A DNA stretch of 64,000 nt from Plantago ovata (GCA_028274465.1 CM051456.1:21423033-21487032), one strand, 5' to 3'; positions 51,495 to 63,346 are shown, counted from the stretch's first letter. Numbers and translations: made by a program. Notes: generated by a model not told the origin, from the sequence alone.

Positions 51495-52165
51495 AATTTT
51501 CCTATAACCCTTTTGCCACTCCAAACCTAAACTTAACACTAGAATGGAACAAAAATCCAATTCCAATTAACTATTTGAAGGCAATCATCAAAAGGGTTCC
51601 GAAAACCCTCTTGACTAACAAGTTTGAACAAGGTAAAGTAAGTAAGTAAGCGAAACAAGTGAGGGCAAGGAGATAGATAAAGTTGATCAATCAGGTATAA
51701 TTTGAAACTAATAAACCCTAATGATACTCGCTGCAAACAGTTAGAGAAGAAATTCGCCGCAATGTAGACGAAACCTGGCGATGCCAACGCCGATAAATAC
51801 CATTCGATTACGACAGACAGATGATTGAAAGGATTGGATTGCTTGTTTATCGTCGTCGTCTGTGGGGGAAAGGCTTTGGGGAAGATTGTTGATGGATTGA
51901 ATTGAAGAGTCACTGTGAATGAAAAAAAAATCAAATTAAAATTAAAAAATAAAACTGTGAAAGGTTTTGGGGATGATTTGTTTATCGTCGTCTGTGGAAT
52001 TTTTTAGGAATTTTTTTGTTTTCTTTCAGGGGAAATTTTGAAGTGCGTTGGAATTTGATTCGATGATTCTTTCCCTTCTCTCGCACTGGTTGGTGGAAAC
52101 AATTCTGGTTTCGTTGTATTGGTGGGTGCATTACGCAATTTGGGTAAAATAAGGAACTGATTTTA

Positions 52166-53240
52166 GTAAATTTTGATGATAATGAATCGGTAATGGTATT
52201 CGGGTCTTATTATTTCTTTATTTAAAAATAAAGCATTGAGAGTCATTACTGCGTGCGATTACACGCAGTCAAGGTTTAACCGTCTAATATGTTAAATAAA
52301 CGTCGTGCAGGCCGTCCAACGAAAAAGGTGGTTGCACAAAAACAGAGCTGACAACTTTGACGGTCATGACAACCTTCTCTTAGACACATAAGCGACAAAC
52401 ATTGATTGATAAAGGAAAAAGGAAAGACAAATTTGCCAGATTTGATTGATGGTGAACGGTTATCTCTGGGCGGTCGTTCTCCTTCTCCGGTCAATAGGGA
52501 CGCTCATCAAACTCCAAATTGTGCAATTCATGGACAATCGACTTCAAGTATGGTGAAATGACATAAAGGAGAATCAGAACCCGCAACCTAGCAAACCCTG
52601 GGGAGATGTATTTGCAGGTAATCGTCTACCATCCCATGGCTCTACTATTCATTACTTTTCTCCTAAAATTGTTGATGGAGAAATTGAAGTTGAACTTGAT
52701 GGGGAGGATGTTGTCTCTTGGGGCAATGCATTGATCATGTATGTTAAATGATGATCTTACAATTAATGATGTGAAGTTATTCATTCATTGAAAAGTCTGG
52801 AACTTTGTCTCAATACCATGGATGAAAATCAGTCACAAGTCGTTGGACGGTAGTGCAAAATTGTTGTGGCTTATAGATAATTCTAAATGAAAAGGATCGA
52901 AAGTAAAGTTATTGAAACGGGCATGCGCATAAACTGTTTACATGGTGTGGCTGGAAAAAAATCGTGTTAGTTTTGATACTCAACGGAGTTTAGACTGGCA
53001 AATGGGATGCAATATCATTAATATTGTCAAGATGCATGCTCGACTTCATCCAGGATTGAAAATTGTATTGTGAAAGTCTAAGAATTTGTTCATTGTTGCG
53101 TTTTTATTTATCTGTATAGTTATGGGTAGTATGTTATGTTATGTTTTGATATAAACGTCTGAATCAAATTGATCTACTGTACTTTATTGTTTGGAATGGA
53201 ACTTTTCTTAATCCAAATATTTTATTTTATTATTTTATTT
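52166..53240 (+). mobile_element. Internally deleted LINE, only in unit B2
   Basis: An ORF1-like part (about 52430-52750) reads LPDLIDGERLSLGGRSPSP, then after a stop PWGDVFAGNRLPSHGSTIHY and VSWGNALIMYV, matching the DUF4283 protein of plant LINEs. It continues in another frame with KVWNFVSIPWMKISHKS. Without any endonuclease or polymerase domain it passes to the extreme C-terminus of the LINE reverse transcriptase protein (about 52935-53072: VWLEKNRVSFDTQRSLDWQM). Unit B1 has the empty site near 41130 (GGAACTATTATTACATG). The borders are approximate. Confidence 0.75.
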
Positions 53241-53465
53241 TTATTTTTACATATGGACCTCTAAAGAAATAGAACATTGCAAATAGTCCGAATATATTTT
53301 TACAGTTATGCAATTACTTCAAATTTTCACAATTAGACCTAAATATATTTGTTATCCGTCACCCATAACTGTGGAGTACAGAAACGTGCAAAAAGTACCT
53401 AAAAAATATGGTATTGGGCTTAACTTTGATGGTTGTTATAGTTTGTCAACCATGGGATATGGGAT

Positions 53466-53825
53466 GTATTTTTAATAATAAAATCTTTAAAGGGTCGTCA
53501 CGCATAATTTAAAAAGAATAGATCAGTGTAATTAATATTATATGATTCATTCGTTTCCCCCTTAAAGAAATAAGGAAAAAGAAATTAATATTATATGATT
53601 CATTTGTAATTGGAAATTATTTTAAAATTATATATCGAATTGTGACCTAAAAAAGCTAACACGGATACAAATGAATGAACGAGAATTTTTAACCTGAATG
53701 AAAGAAGTAAAAATAAGATCGATATACTCTTATCACTGATTTTCAATTTAAGTCTCACACTAGCTAAAGTTTTGGAACAATCAAGACTTTCCTCAAATAT
53801 TGAAAAGTCCAAGCTCTTTTTTTTT

Positions 53826-53873
<48 letters not shown>

Positions 53874-54192
53874 AGTTTTTGAGTTAACTAGTCCGACTGA
53901 CCGGGTAGATTACTTTCGTTATGGTTTTTACTTTTAAGAAATTATGTTAGGGTTTTAAATTGTTAGCATTAAAAGTTTCCGTTATAACTTTAAGAGGGCA
54001 TGGTTTTAATGTGTCATATTGTATGTCTCGATTCTAGTTTTGACGTTTGACATCTTTTGTTAATGTTTTAAGTAATGATGAGATGGTTTTAAGGAGCTAT
54101 ATTATGGTGTTAAGATGGTTTGTTATAATTTTAAGTGACAATCTAGAATTATTTACAAATATTAAGAAACTATCATTAAACAAGTCTACACA
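53466..54192. other. Gene-free DNA with a 50-base poly-T run
   Basis: No gene is supported. A nearly pure T tract occupies about 53817-53871. From about 53930 to 54184 a motif of the type TTATAATTTTAAG recurs; it reappears in inverted orientation (CTTAAAACTATAACA) at about 55300-55680, beyond the hAT element. Confidence 0.4.
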
Positions 54193-55044
54193 TAGGGATG
54201 AGCACCGGTGGTAATGGTAAAAAAAACCTCTAACTGTTTACCATACCGTTCGCGTGGGTTAGCAATTTTTCTAACCGTTTACCGTACAAAAATGTACGGT
54301 AACCGTTACCGTTGATAATGTAAAAAATGGTTACCGCTCCTAAAATGATAACACGATTTAATATTTAGAAAATCACCGATTTACATACAAGGAACAACAT
54401 GTCATGAGAATAACAACTGAGAAATGTAATAAATCCATCATGTTTAAGAAATTCAACAATAAAATAAAGCATCAGCATGTCCAAAAAACAAAACTAACTT
54501 CTCCGCAAAGTATATTAACGAACCTATTCTATCAATCAACAATATAATAAAGCTTCAACATGTTACATAAACATGTGCTCTTTTTAATCAATCAAATAAC
54601 TAATATCAAAATGATAACAATGCCAAACTAATACAATTCTAATATAGTTGATGATGATTAATTAATAGTTTAATACATTATACATACCAAAAAAGATGGG
54701 TTGGGAACGGAGGAACTTATTTCACGGTGCTCAGAACAGAGAAATATGGTGTGTTAGGCAGGAGAGAATATATAAACTAGGGTAAATCAAAACCTATGTT
54801 ACTTTCCATATTGAACAATTATCTTAATTAAATAATATATTCTACTAAATATGTTATATTTGGGTGGTAAAAATAACGGTAACGGTTACCGGGGTTGCGG
54901 TATAGTAACCATACCGTAAAAGTGCGGTAAATCAAAAACATCATCCATTTACCGTCCGATTTTCTGCGGTTACCATTACCGGTGGTAAATTTACCGCTGG
55001 TAAATGGTAAATCGATGGTAACGGTAAAATTTTGCTCATCCCTA
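54193..55044. mobile_element. Non-autonomous hAT element, 852 bp
   Basis: Inverted ends TAGGGATGAGCA and TGCTCATCCCTA are flanked by an exact 8-bp duplication TCTACACA (54185-54192 and 55045-55052). Many GGTAACGGTTACCG and TTTACCGT modules in both orientations fill the subterminal 150-200 bases on each side. There is no transposase reading frame. The perfect duplication suggests a recent insertion. Confidence 0.9.
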
Positions 55045-56786
55045 TCTACACATACAAAAATGTTATTAAAATATCAATGAACAAGTTAAAATAAGCTACT
55101 TGAAACATTCAGTTGTTACAATCAGTCATCCAAATGTTTTTATGCAAATGCAAATTGAATTGTTGAAATAGGTTTTTTGCTATTAAGCTTGTTGGTAAAC
55201 TTTTTGCCCTTATTTGCCTGTGCTTGTTGGTGCAATATACGGCAGGAACACCTTTGAGAGACCTATCATCAAATTCGATGTCATCACCATCATCACCTGC
55301 TTAAACATTCACTAACTTGGTTAAAATAATAACAAGTATCATTAAAACTATCAAACGCGCGTGCTTAAACCATAATAGTGTCACAAAATCAACGATGCTC
55401 AAAACTATAACACGAGCTCTTAAAACTACAACATATGCACTTAGAACAATATTATCAGAAACATGCCAAACAAGATAAATACATAACAATAACAATAACA
55501 ATGATGCTTAAAACTATACCACCAACTTTTAAACCCATAACAAAGTGTCTTAAGACTATAACATATATAAGCTTAAAACAATAACAAGCAAAAACATGGC
55601 AGATAAGTTAAATAGCATAACAATAATGTTTAAAGTTAGATCATTGGCTTTTAAAACTATAACATATCTCACTGGTCAACATGACCAATACGAAATTTCG
55701 CCGTCGACACACAACATGTAACACAAAAATGATTTTGACTAAATATCTTCACTACAGATAAATTTCCCGATCTCCTTATTGCATTGCAACATCAAATTCG
55801 CAATAATAGCAACATGATTCTCATCAACTCCAGTACTATTATTCACTAGAAAAAATAAAAAAATTAGAACGATATCCTTATTAATTCTATCATAATCAAA
55901 CAAAACTTATTTCGGAAATACACTAACAAATCGACATGTACTTATGTCTGGGAGATATGTCCTATGAAAAATTAGGCATTGCGCTCCTGAAGTTGCATTA
56001 CCGGTATCCATAGCTTGGCTGATTGAATTTCTAGCACAAATAATGTACTTAGGTCAAGATTCGGAGTCTTCTCAGGTGCTTTTGAACCACCCTGACATGT
56101 CTAAATTGCTAGAAACAAAAAATATAAGTAGTGAAAACTTAAGATAATTGGAGTAACAGATTGTGATACTATAACATAAATGACAAAAGAATGAGCTTTT
56201 GATATTATTTAATTTTAAAGTTTCGAGAGTAGGTATGAGAGTAACTCTAAAAATATGTGAACCCCATGAAAGACGATAAAATCTAGAAGAAAATATATTT
56301 TATCATTGGTTAATAGAAATAGTCAATGATATGATGGCATTAGTTAATATCTTCATCAAACATATAAAAAAAATCAATGGTGTTGGCACACATAACATCG
56401 AGATACAATAAACTTAATTTTTAGTGATGAATAAAAAATGGATAAAGTAAGAAAAATAGTAAATATAGTAAGTACATATAATGAAGAACTGTTTTGCTTC
56501 AGTTATGAAACATTGCACTTTTGTGGTATGAGTTTTCACATCCGGTGTATGGGTCGTGAAGTAACCCGCACAACAGCCGATGTCATGAACCCAAGCAAAA
56601 ATGTCCCACCTTCGGATAATGATGCAAGTGCTTTCTTTCTTGTAAGCCTTAAGCTCAACTAAACACTTTTTCATTTATTCATTGGCTTTCTCAAACATCC
56701 AGAGGCATGTATCATCGCTATCGTCACCAACATCATTCGATTGTTGTGGCTAATTGAAGTCACCTGCACAACATAATATCATTTCG

Positions 56787-56855
56787 ATGTTGGCATCCAT
56801 ATGACACATCCAAGCCGAATTCTTTAGCTTGGATGTGTCATATGGATGCCAACAT
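56787..56855. repeat. Perfect 29-bp hairpin with 11-base loop
   Basis: Arms 56787-56815 and 56827-56855 are exact reverse complements (ATGTTGGCATCCATATGACA at the start of the left arm). The loop is CGAATTCTTTA. There are no flanking terminal repeats or target duplications. Confidence 0.9.
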
Positions 56856-57666
56856 TAAGGTAGCCAAAAGAAAGATTGGGGACAACATTATGTTCAAAGT
56901 TTTTTGAAGTTCTACTTTGCTTTCATTTTATATCTTCTTTCTGATCCAATATTTGTTTCTTATATGGTTTTTTAAAGTGTGTTTTTTTTTCCCCAAACAT
57001 TATCGATTTTTATAACGTTCTTTTGGTTAATAAGTTTTTGGGCAAATTTCATCTGAACCCTCTCATAAATCTTTTATTACGTTTTTATTTCTCAGGATGG
57101 TTAGATTTGTGGTTAAAAATAAAATAAAATAAAATAAAATGGTAGATAAGTAATACTATCACCAAAGTGGTTTCGATGGTTGAAGTCACAAAGTGGTTTA
57201 GATGTACGATGGTAAGTAATAATAAAATGTAAGAAGGTTTTTTTTTTTTTAACTGATGTGCATACAACATATTCCCCATACAAAATTTCACTAGAGCATA
57301 TGTCATACATCTAAATTCAGCTAGGTGGGTAGCCTCTGTCAACAGTGTTCACGACAAAAGTTAATTTAATTACAACCGGCACTTCAATGTGCCACATGGT
57401 CTTCCAGGCAGCCATATCGGCCCAATTCATTTGCTAAGGTGTCATATGGGCCTTACATGGCAGAATCCAGACAAATTGATTGAGCTCCGATCTGGTCCAT
57501 GGCGTAGCCGCCACTAGATGGGGTAGATCTCCGCCTTAGGACAGAGCTTTCTGCTTCATCCATGGTGGAGCTCCACCTTAGGATGGAGAGCTGATAGCAC
57601 CGCTCGCTGTCGGAAACGCATGCATCTCATTCATTCCATTTGGGCCCGATTTGCTTATGGGTGGGT

Positions 57667-57689
57667 GGGGGGGGGGGGGGGGGGGGGGG
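57667..57689. repeat. Run of 23 G
   Basis: An uninterrupted G homopolymer preceded by GTGGGTG. Such runs can fold as G-quadruplexes, and their length is often unreliable in assemblies. Confidence 0.9.
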
Positions 57690-58667
57690 ACATCTGGGAA
57701 CTCAATTATGCAGATCAACAATGCAAGCCTACTCCCTTTCCTCTGAAAATGTATTGCTTTATGTCGTTATGTACTGGAGAGGGAAACATAAATAAACATG
57801 ACACTTTTGGCTAAATCAGAGCTAGATAGTGTCATGGACACTATCGGACCCTATAATGAATAAAGTAGGAGAAATAAGTTTGATTCTAAATATATGAAGT
57901 TGATATTGGAACGGCCAAAAAATAAAAACATGAAGTAATTTCTAAGTGTCGATTACTATAAAGCTCATTACAGACAAGCTTTACTTAAATTGACTGATTA
58001 TAGCATGTAGGGAAGCCTGGGAAGAGGCTATATTTATCTTTTTGGTTACAGTTCATTAATATTTCGAAGCTTTACTTGGTTACAGTCTCAAGAAGGACAA
58101 GATTGCGGTGCTGAAGCTTGTATTTGTTTCTTCTATCCTGGAAATGTCTCCTCTTCGCCAGAGCATGTTCATAACACCAAAACGGTACGGACTCTAGATC
58201 CTGTTCTGCAGCCAATGTAACAACGGTTATCATCAACGGAGACGTTCACAGCTTGATTGCAAAATCAATGTTTCACGTTAGCACTTTAGCCCCTGGAAGG
58301 TCACACATTGTGTTGCACCATGTGATTCCTTAAAAGTTGAAAGGATGGAAGAAAATGAGACCATTTTAGGTTTCCATAAAAGACAAAATGTTCATGACAA
58401 AGGATAAAGAACAGATTTTTAGTCAGCAAACCATTATACTGAAACCGGAAACCCCAGTAGGAAAGAAACACCAAGAAAGATTCTGTTCCCCCACCCTCCC
58501 AGGCTTCAGGCTTCTTGCACATGAGGTGTAGTACCTGAGACTGAGAGGCTGAAACCTTTGAGGGAGAGAGAACAAAAACTGACATGGTGAACACACAAAT
58601 GTCAAGCTAGCCGAATGTAATAATGGTCTGTTTGGCTACAAATATGTATGATAGTAAGCAAAGACAC

Positions 58668-58775
58668 GGGATGTTAATTCTCCCTAAGGACTGCCCGCCT
58701 GCCAAGCTACATTCACATGATCAGTTATGAGGAGCATGCAGCAGGCGAGAAGCCCTTGAGGGAGATTAACATCCC
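58668..58775 (-). ncRNA. MIR477: MIR477-like microRNA precursor
   Basis: On the minus strand 58775-58741 and 58702-58668 form a long imperfect stem, with GGGATGTTAATCTCCC opposite GGGAGAATTAACATCCC and GCCTGC opposite GCAGGC at the base of the terminal loop. The 5' arm carries TCTCCCTCAAGGGCTTCT (mature position about 58746-58766), the signature of plant miR477. The star side (CAGTCCTTAGGGAGAA) has the usual mismatches. A TATA box lies about 80 bases upstream. miR477 is known from many plants but absent from Arabidopsis; GRAS and CBP60-type mRNAs are reported targets in other species. The strand follows from the match, since the complement has no known family. Confidence 0.88.
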
Positions 58776-58851
58776 ATGCTTTGGAACAGTTTATCCAGCT
58801 TATTCATGAATGAATGTTGCTGGTTTGATTGTTTCGACTGAAGGTGAAAAC

Positions 58852-58860
58852 CTATTTATA
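58852..58860 (-). promoter_or_regulatory. TATA box of the MIR477-like gene
   Basis: The minus strand reads GTTTATAAATAGG, a canonical plant TATA box, about 77 bases before the hairpin. A transcript starting about 30 bases downstream (near 58825) would include the hairpin in its first 50-160 bases. Inferred from sequence only. Confidence 0.6.
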
Positions 58861-58869
58861 AACAAAAGA

Positions 58870-60617
58870 CCAGAGATAATGCCAAGGACACAAAGTTGGG
58901 TGGGTCCTTAATATCTTTTGCAATTGGGGAAGAGTGGATAAAACAGATCTGTTTGATTCATGATACGGTTCTTTTTTAGCTCAAACAAATAGATGTCCTT
59001 CAGAAACACAAGTCAACCAAGAATAAGGCATCTTAAGCAAATCAATTATTTAGCACACTTGATTCTTTTACAATAACCACAGGCATGAACAGTACACAAA
59101 AGAATCTACACACTGTACCAGAAGATGTCTGGAATCAAACCTTAGTCATCGCGTTATAAGGTTCAGGGCCGCCTCATCAATTTGCCAGCATGGTGAAACC
59201 AGCAGACGGTTCTGGTGAGAAACAGAGTTCACAACTAGAATTCTTCAGCTCCATGCACTAGTACTTAGTATAAGGTTAGTAACAAACTTTAGGATTATAA
59301 GTGAAAACATGAATCATGTGGCATTAGAGAACATATCACATACATTCGATGTACCTAACAAGTAAAGAAAACATATCAAATCTTTCCTTAGAAAGTATTT
59401 GTCCATCCTGTTTGATAACAATATTATTATAGTTTAGCACAAAGAAAGTCACCTAATTGCAAATAGAGCAAATTGAACATAGATTTGGAGGAAAAGCCAT
59501 TACCAAAACCCTGTTGCCACATCCCAAGGTCCCCACAGTTAATAGATTTACTAAAAGATACATGTTGATAAAGATACTTTAGATTTCCAGTACTACTAGA
59601 CACGTTGCACCTCCATGATAGAGAATATAATATCTACTCATGGAAGCACTGCACGTAATGTTTAAAAACAGAACCAAATTTAAGAATGTCAAAACAGGCT
59701 AGCATATAGGATAAAAAAAAAACTATGTACTACTTCATGTAGCAAATCCTATTAAAGCAAACCGAATTCAAGCACTGTCGGTAGCAATGTTCGGAATGTG
59801 AATAAAGCTATGGAGGCAAAACATTTACAGATGACACCTGACCTTGTTCCTAAGTCCATTAAAGGGGAATATATGTATGCATGAAATTCAAGTTTTCATG
59901 TTACTTTCAGGAACTTCCTTATCAGCCATCTGGACGATATAGTTTCCCTTTCAATTACTTATCAACATAATTATCGTATCCATATCCTCAAGATTACAAA
60001 GGAATTCCACTACCAGTACTATCTTGTCTTCTGTAAAGAACTCAAGAATTAAGATGAGTATTAGGCTATTAGCCTTATCTTGCACCAGGAGGCAAACAAC
60101 TTAGGCCCCATTAAGTAAATATTTAAACAGTGAACTAGTGAAGCGAAGTTTATGCAGAAGCACAAGCTAGTGAAAGCAGAGTCTATACAGGAATATGTAC
60201 ACTAAAGCATTAGAATAAGAAAGAGAGGTGCACCTTTTTTTCTTTCAAACATGAGAATGGAAGGAGAAATTACTTCCCAACTCAACCACATTACATTTTG
60301 ATAATAATCTCATACGCCGGAACCATAAAGTTTACAAATCACACTCTGCAGCTGAATTACATCATGACAATTCGAAGAACAAGCTGGGAAGAAGGAAAAT
60401 AGGCATAACAGGATGTGCCAAGTTGTACGCATTTCCAGCTTGCATCTTGTATCTAACTTGCAATATTTAAATGCATAACCAAGAACCCTCATGAACACAC
60501 ACTCCTAGAATAACAAATCCTTCCAGACAAATAATGTGGCGTGCAAATGGTGAATAACAGAAAGCTTATCCATGCGCAGGAGCTGTTCCTATAATCTGTT
60601 ATCTGTAAGCTTCGCAT
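58870..60617. other. Interval between MIR477 and the WTF1-like gene
   Basis: No coding gene is supported. The part next to 60618 presumably includes the 3' UTR of the WTF1-like gene (minus strand). The rest is AT-rich with short spurious frames. Confidence 0.35.
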
Positions 60618-62189
60618 TTACCAGCGTTCTCTAGGCCGACCATCAGGGAACACCGGGTTTAGCACTTTTTCTGCAGTTTCCTTTGAGCCATTTGCTTGCC
60701 TGGCAGGTTTGCTCGGTTCTGAAGAGAGCTGTGCGTCATCTTCGTCTTCACCGAAATCAGGGGGGATATCATCACCATCGTCACTCCAATCATCCTCTTC
60801 ATCACCATCATCTTGTCCATCACTTCCCATATTCTCAATATCTGACCAATCATCTTCCTCATCTTCACCAGATTCATCCTCCTGATCTGTTTTTTCAGCC
60901 TCATCAGGATCTGTCCTTGGAGTGGTTCTCCGCGAGAATCTAGGAACATTAACGAGTGCTCGAAGCTTCTCCTTAATGAGCAACATCCTGTCCTTTTCTA
61001 TCAAATGGGAATCACGGTAAGCTTCTCGGAGGAAAACTGAATCTCTATCCCCTTTCAGAGACACGTAAAACATGTCAGGATGCCTTATCAACATTCCCCT
61101 AAGCTGTTGAGAGAATCTAAACTCTTCTCTAAAGTGAGTCAAGTGATCAACAAGTGTTCTCTTCTCAAGGGTGAGGCTCAACATCTCATGAATGACAGCA
61201 CAAGCATGTTTTTCTTTCTCCGGGCTACCAGATCTCAACTCCGAGAAATCAGAATAAGGTGATATGAAAGGAATTTCTCTAAACTGAGTAATCCTTCTCA
61301 TTTCACCTTTTGAAAGATTCAGCCCTTTAGGTAGCTTCACCCTATTGAACCTCGGGGTACGATCCATAATCAAATCTCTTTCTTCCGCCTCCTTAATCCT
61401 ATTCTCCTCTTCCGCAAGCTCTGCAGCAGACACAGCAAGCTCAGGATCCCAATGCGTCAACTCCAAGGCCGGCCCTCTCTCCGTTGCAACCACCCTGAAA
61501 TACTGAGGGTACCTATGACAGATAGTATCTCGAAACTCTGTAGGAAGACCCAAGTCAGTTTTCAAATGTGCAATCTTCTCCAAAAGTATCCGCTTATCAA
61601 GCGACATCATCAACAACTTCCTCAACTTCACTACATACAAATCCTCCATCTCGTTCCGAATCTTCATCTCCTCAAGATAAAGCCTCTCCGCTTCAGGGGT
61701 TAACTTGAACCGAAGCGCGTAAACCCCTTCTTCCACAATCTCAAACACAGCAGGAAATTTCCTCAACAGCGCGATAAAGCGCCTCCTTTTATCTAATCCT
61801 AGGGCCTTCCTAAACCTACCCAAATCTCGAAGATTCATAATTCTATCAGGCTGGCTCATCAAAATCCTCCTAATTTTCAAAACCAATTTCAGCTTCTTAT
61901 CCCTCTGAATCACATTATCAAGAGGAAGCTCTTTCCTCCTCTTCACAGCAGCAGTTACAATTAAAGGCAAACGCGATTTTCTAGAATGCTCCAAGAATCC
62001 ATTTTTAGCCCCAAAAACTAACTTCTGACCCAAAAACGAAGTCTTAACTGATTGTGTAGCACAAAATGATGAAGTATTATAAGAAAGGTTGGGAGTTTGA
62101 AGCACTGATGACTTATATGAGACACAAAATGGAAAAACACTAACTGATGGCCAAGTTTTATGGGATTGAACCAAGAATTTGGGTTCCAT
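60618..62189 (-). CDS. WTF1: WTF1-like PORR-domain chloroplast RNA-splicing factor
   Basis: A single uninterrupted reading frame of 523 aa, starting at ATG 62189 (MEPKFLVQSHKTW). Residues 1 to about 80 are a Ser/Thr-rich, acid-poor transit peptide. The PORR (plant organelle RNA recognition) domain spans about 85-420, with VKRRKELPLDNVIQRDKKLK, KFPAVFEIVEEGVYALRFKL and the repeated HP/YP-type helices (CHRYPQYFRV, LIRHPDMFYVSLKG). A very acidic stretch (about 430-495) and the end PVFPDGRPRERW follow. Both the architecture and the ending match Arabidopsis WTF1 (At4g01037, about the same length), which binds group II introns in chloroplasts with RNC1. A 5' UTR intron runs from about 62317 (AATCAG|GTAAG) to 62209. 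The divergent neighbour at 63347 is also its neighbour in Arabidopsis. Confidence 0.93.
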   Translation of the reverse strand: MEPKFLVQSHKTWPSVSVFPFCVSYKSSVLQTPNLSYNTSSFCATQSVKTSFLGQKLVFGAKNGFLEHSRKSRLPLIVTAAVKRRKELPLDNVIQRDKKLKLVLKIRRILMSQPDRIMNLRDLGRFRKALGLDKRRRFIALLRKFPAVFEIVEEGVYALRFKLTPEAERLYLEEMKIRNEMEDLYVVKLRKLLMMSLDKRILLEKIAHLKTDLGLPTEFRDTICHRYPQYFRVVATERGPALELTHWDPELAVSAAELAEEENRIKEAEERDLIMDRTPRFNRVKLPKGLNLSKGEMRRITQFREIPFISPYSDFSELRSGSPEKEKHACAVIHEMLSLTLEKRTLVDHLTHFREEFRFSQQLRGMLIRHPDMFYVSLKGDRDSVFLREAYRDSHLIEKDRMLLIKEKLRALVNVPRFSRRTTPRTDPDEAEKTDQEDESGEDEEDDWSDIENMGSDGQDDGDEEDDWSDDGDDIPPDFGEDEDDAQLSSEPSKPARQANGSKETAEKVLNPVFPDGRPRERW

Positions 62190-62317
62190 AGTCACTGGAG
62201 TTTTCTAGCTAGAACAGGATAAGCAGCATATCAGAATTCACATAAAAAGCTAGCAAATATGAAATATAAGTAAGCTCTGGACTGTAAAATGGGAATGAAG
62301 GAATTGATTGGACTTAC

Positions 62318-63346
62318 CTGATTTCTTGAGAGAATACTAGGGTTTAAGGCTTTAAGGTTTATCTCACGCTAATTTGCAGCAGCTGAAGAAGAAGATATTT
62401 CAATATTTTGAAGAATTCAGCTGAGGATAATTTTAATTTGTGAATTGAGAAAAATGACAAATTAATCTCAAAATATCACGACTGGATTGCATTTTAGGCC
62501 CAATTAGACGCGGCGGGCCCAAATTAATCCTGCCAATTTAGTAACAATCCATAAATTTTGAACCGATCCGATTTGTTCGGAACCGAGTTCAATTCAAATT
62601 TTCTTTTAATCGATTGAGTTTGATCTGATCTGGACTCAATTGGATCTGACACCAAATATTATATTTTTTGTGCTATTTCAAATTTTTTCGGATCAAATCA
62701 GTCTAAGTTCAGTCTGAAAAATTGGAGTGGATCCACCATTCAATAGTAGACAGGTGTTAGTTAGTGGTATAGAAATCAATTTTTTAATATTTTTGGTGAC
62801 TATTTGTAGAAGATTGTAAAATTCATTATAAATTATTACAAGTTGACAAAATATATTTCTAAATATGTTATTGTGAATTCTCAAGTTCAGTTCATATATC
62901 GCGAATGCAGATGTTCATATTTTGACAAAAGGATGAAGCATGATGGAACAACATGAGTCTCACTCTCACCATCCTTTTACATTAGAGATGCTCCTCATAC
63001 CTTTAGTTATATTTGGGATACATGTCCATAATGGTTATGATTATAGTATGATAAGGAGGCTATCTTTTCTTCCTCCAAAAATTCATTAATTTTAGTTCCG
63101 TTCAATACTACAAATAAATTATGTTAATTTTAGTTCAGCTTCATTGAGCTTTGTTAATACGAAAATAACAGTTAGTTTCTAAGTTAATGAAATATCTCGG
63201 TAAGTTTGGGCAAGATTTTACAATAGGGTCGATCCATTATGGCCCAGATATTTTAATATACGGCCCATTGTAATGAAACATGCGGTGGTGATTCTGGTGA
63301 AAACTGAAAACAATCAGGCGAACCGAACCGAGTTGAGCTGCCGGAA
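62318..63346. promoter_or_regulatory. Shared intergenic region of the head-to-head pair
   Basis: The region between the WTF1-like leader exon (minus, about 62318-62400) and the start of the GH18 gene (plus). About 62560-62720 is rich in GATCCGATTTG/AACCGATCCG-like words in both orientations. No gene is inside. A bidirectional promoter is possible but not shown. Confidence 0.35.

Larger units (their letters stand above)
41822..53465. repeat. Tandem segmental duplication unit B, copy 2
   Basis: Direct repeat of 30493-41585 in the same orientation, about 11.6 kb including a LINE fragment at about 52166-53240. The unit begins mid-exon in the helicase and ends at ATGGGATATGGGATG. Intron and intergenic sequence is alignable over the whole length. 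Confidence 0.9.
55053..58640. other. Gene-free interval
   Basis: No intact gene is supported. At about 55300-55680 degenerate repeats of CTTAAAACTATAACA mirror motifs at 53930-54184, which hints at an old transposon around the hAT element. Short frames at 55930-56110 and 56414-56674 (minus) look like broken coding scraps of unknown family. An AAAAT microsatellite lies at about 57118-57139 and a run of 23 G at 57667-57689. Confidence 0.35.

Noticed and set aside
57667-57689. Poly-G run as a functional G-quadruplex
   Set aside because: A bare 23-G homopolymer far from any gene; the length may be a sequencing artefact.
58301-58605. Minus-strand frames of 60-97 codons downstream of the MIR477 hairpin
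   Set aside because: Probably part of the primary microRNA transcript or chance; no recognisable domain.
60683-60943. Plus-strand frame rich in His
   Set aside because: It is the antisense shadow of the acidic Asp/Glu stretch of the WTF1-like protein.
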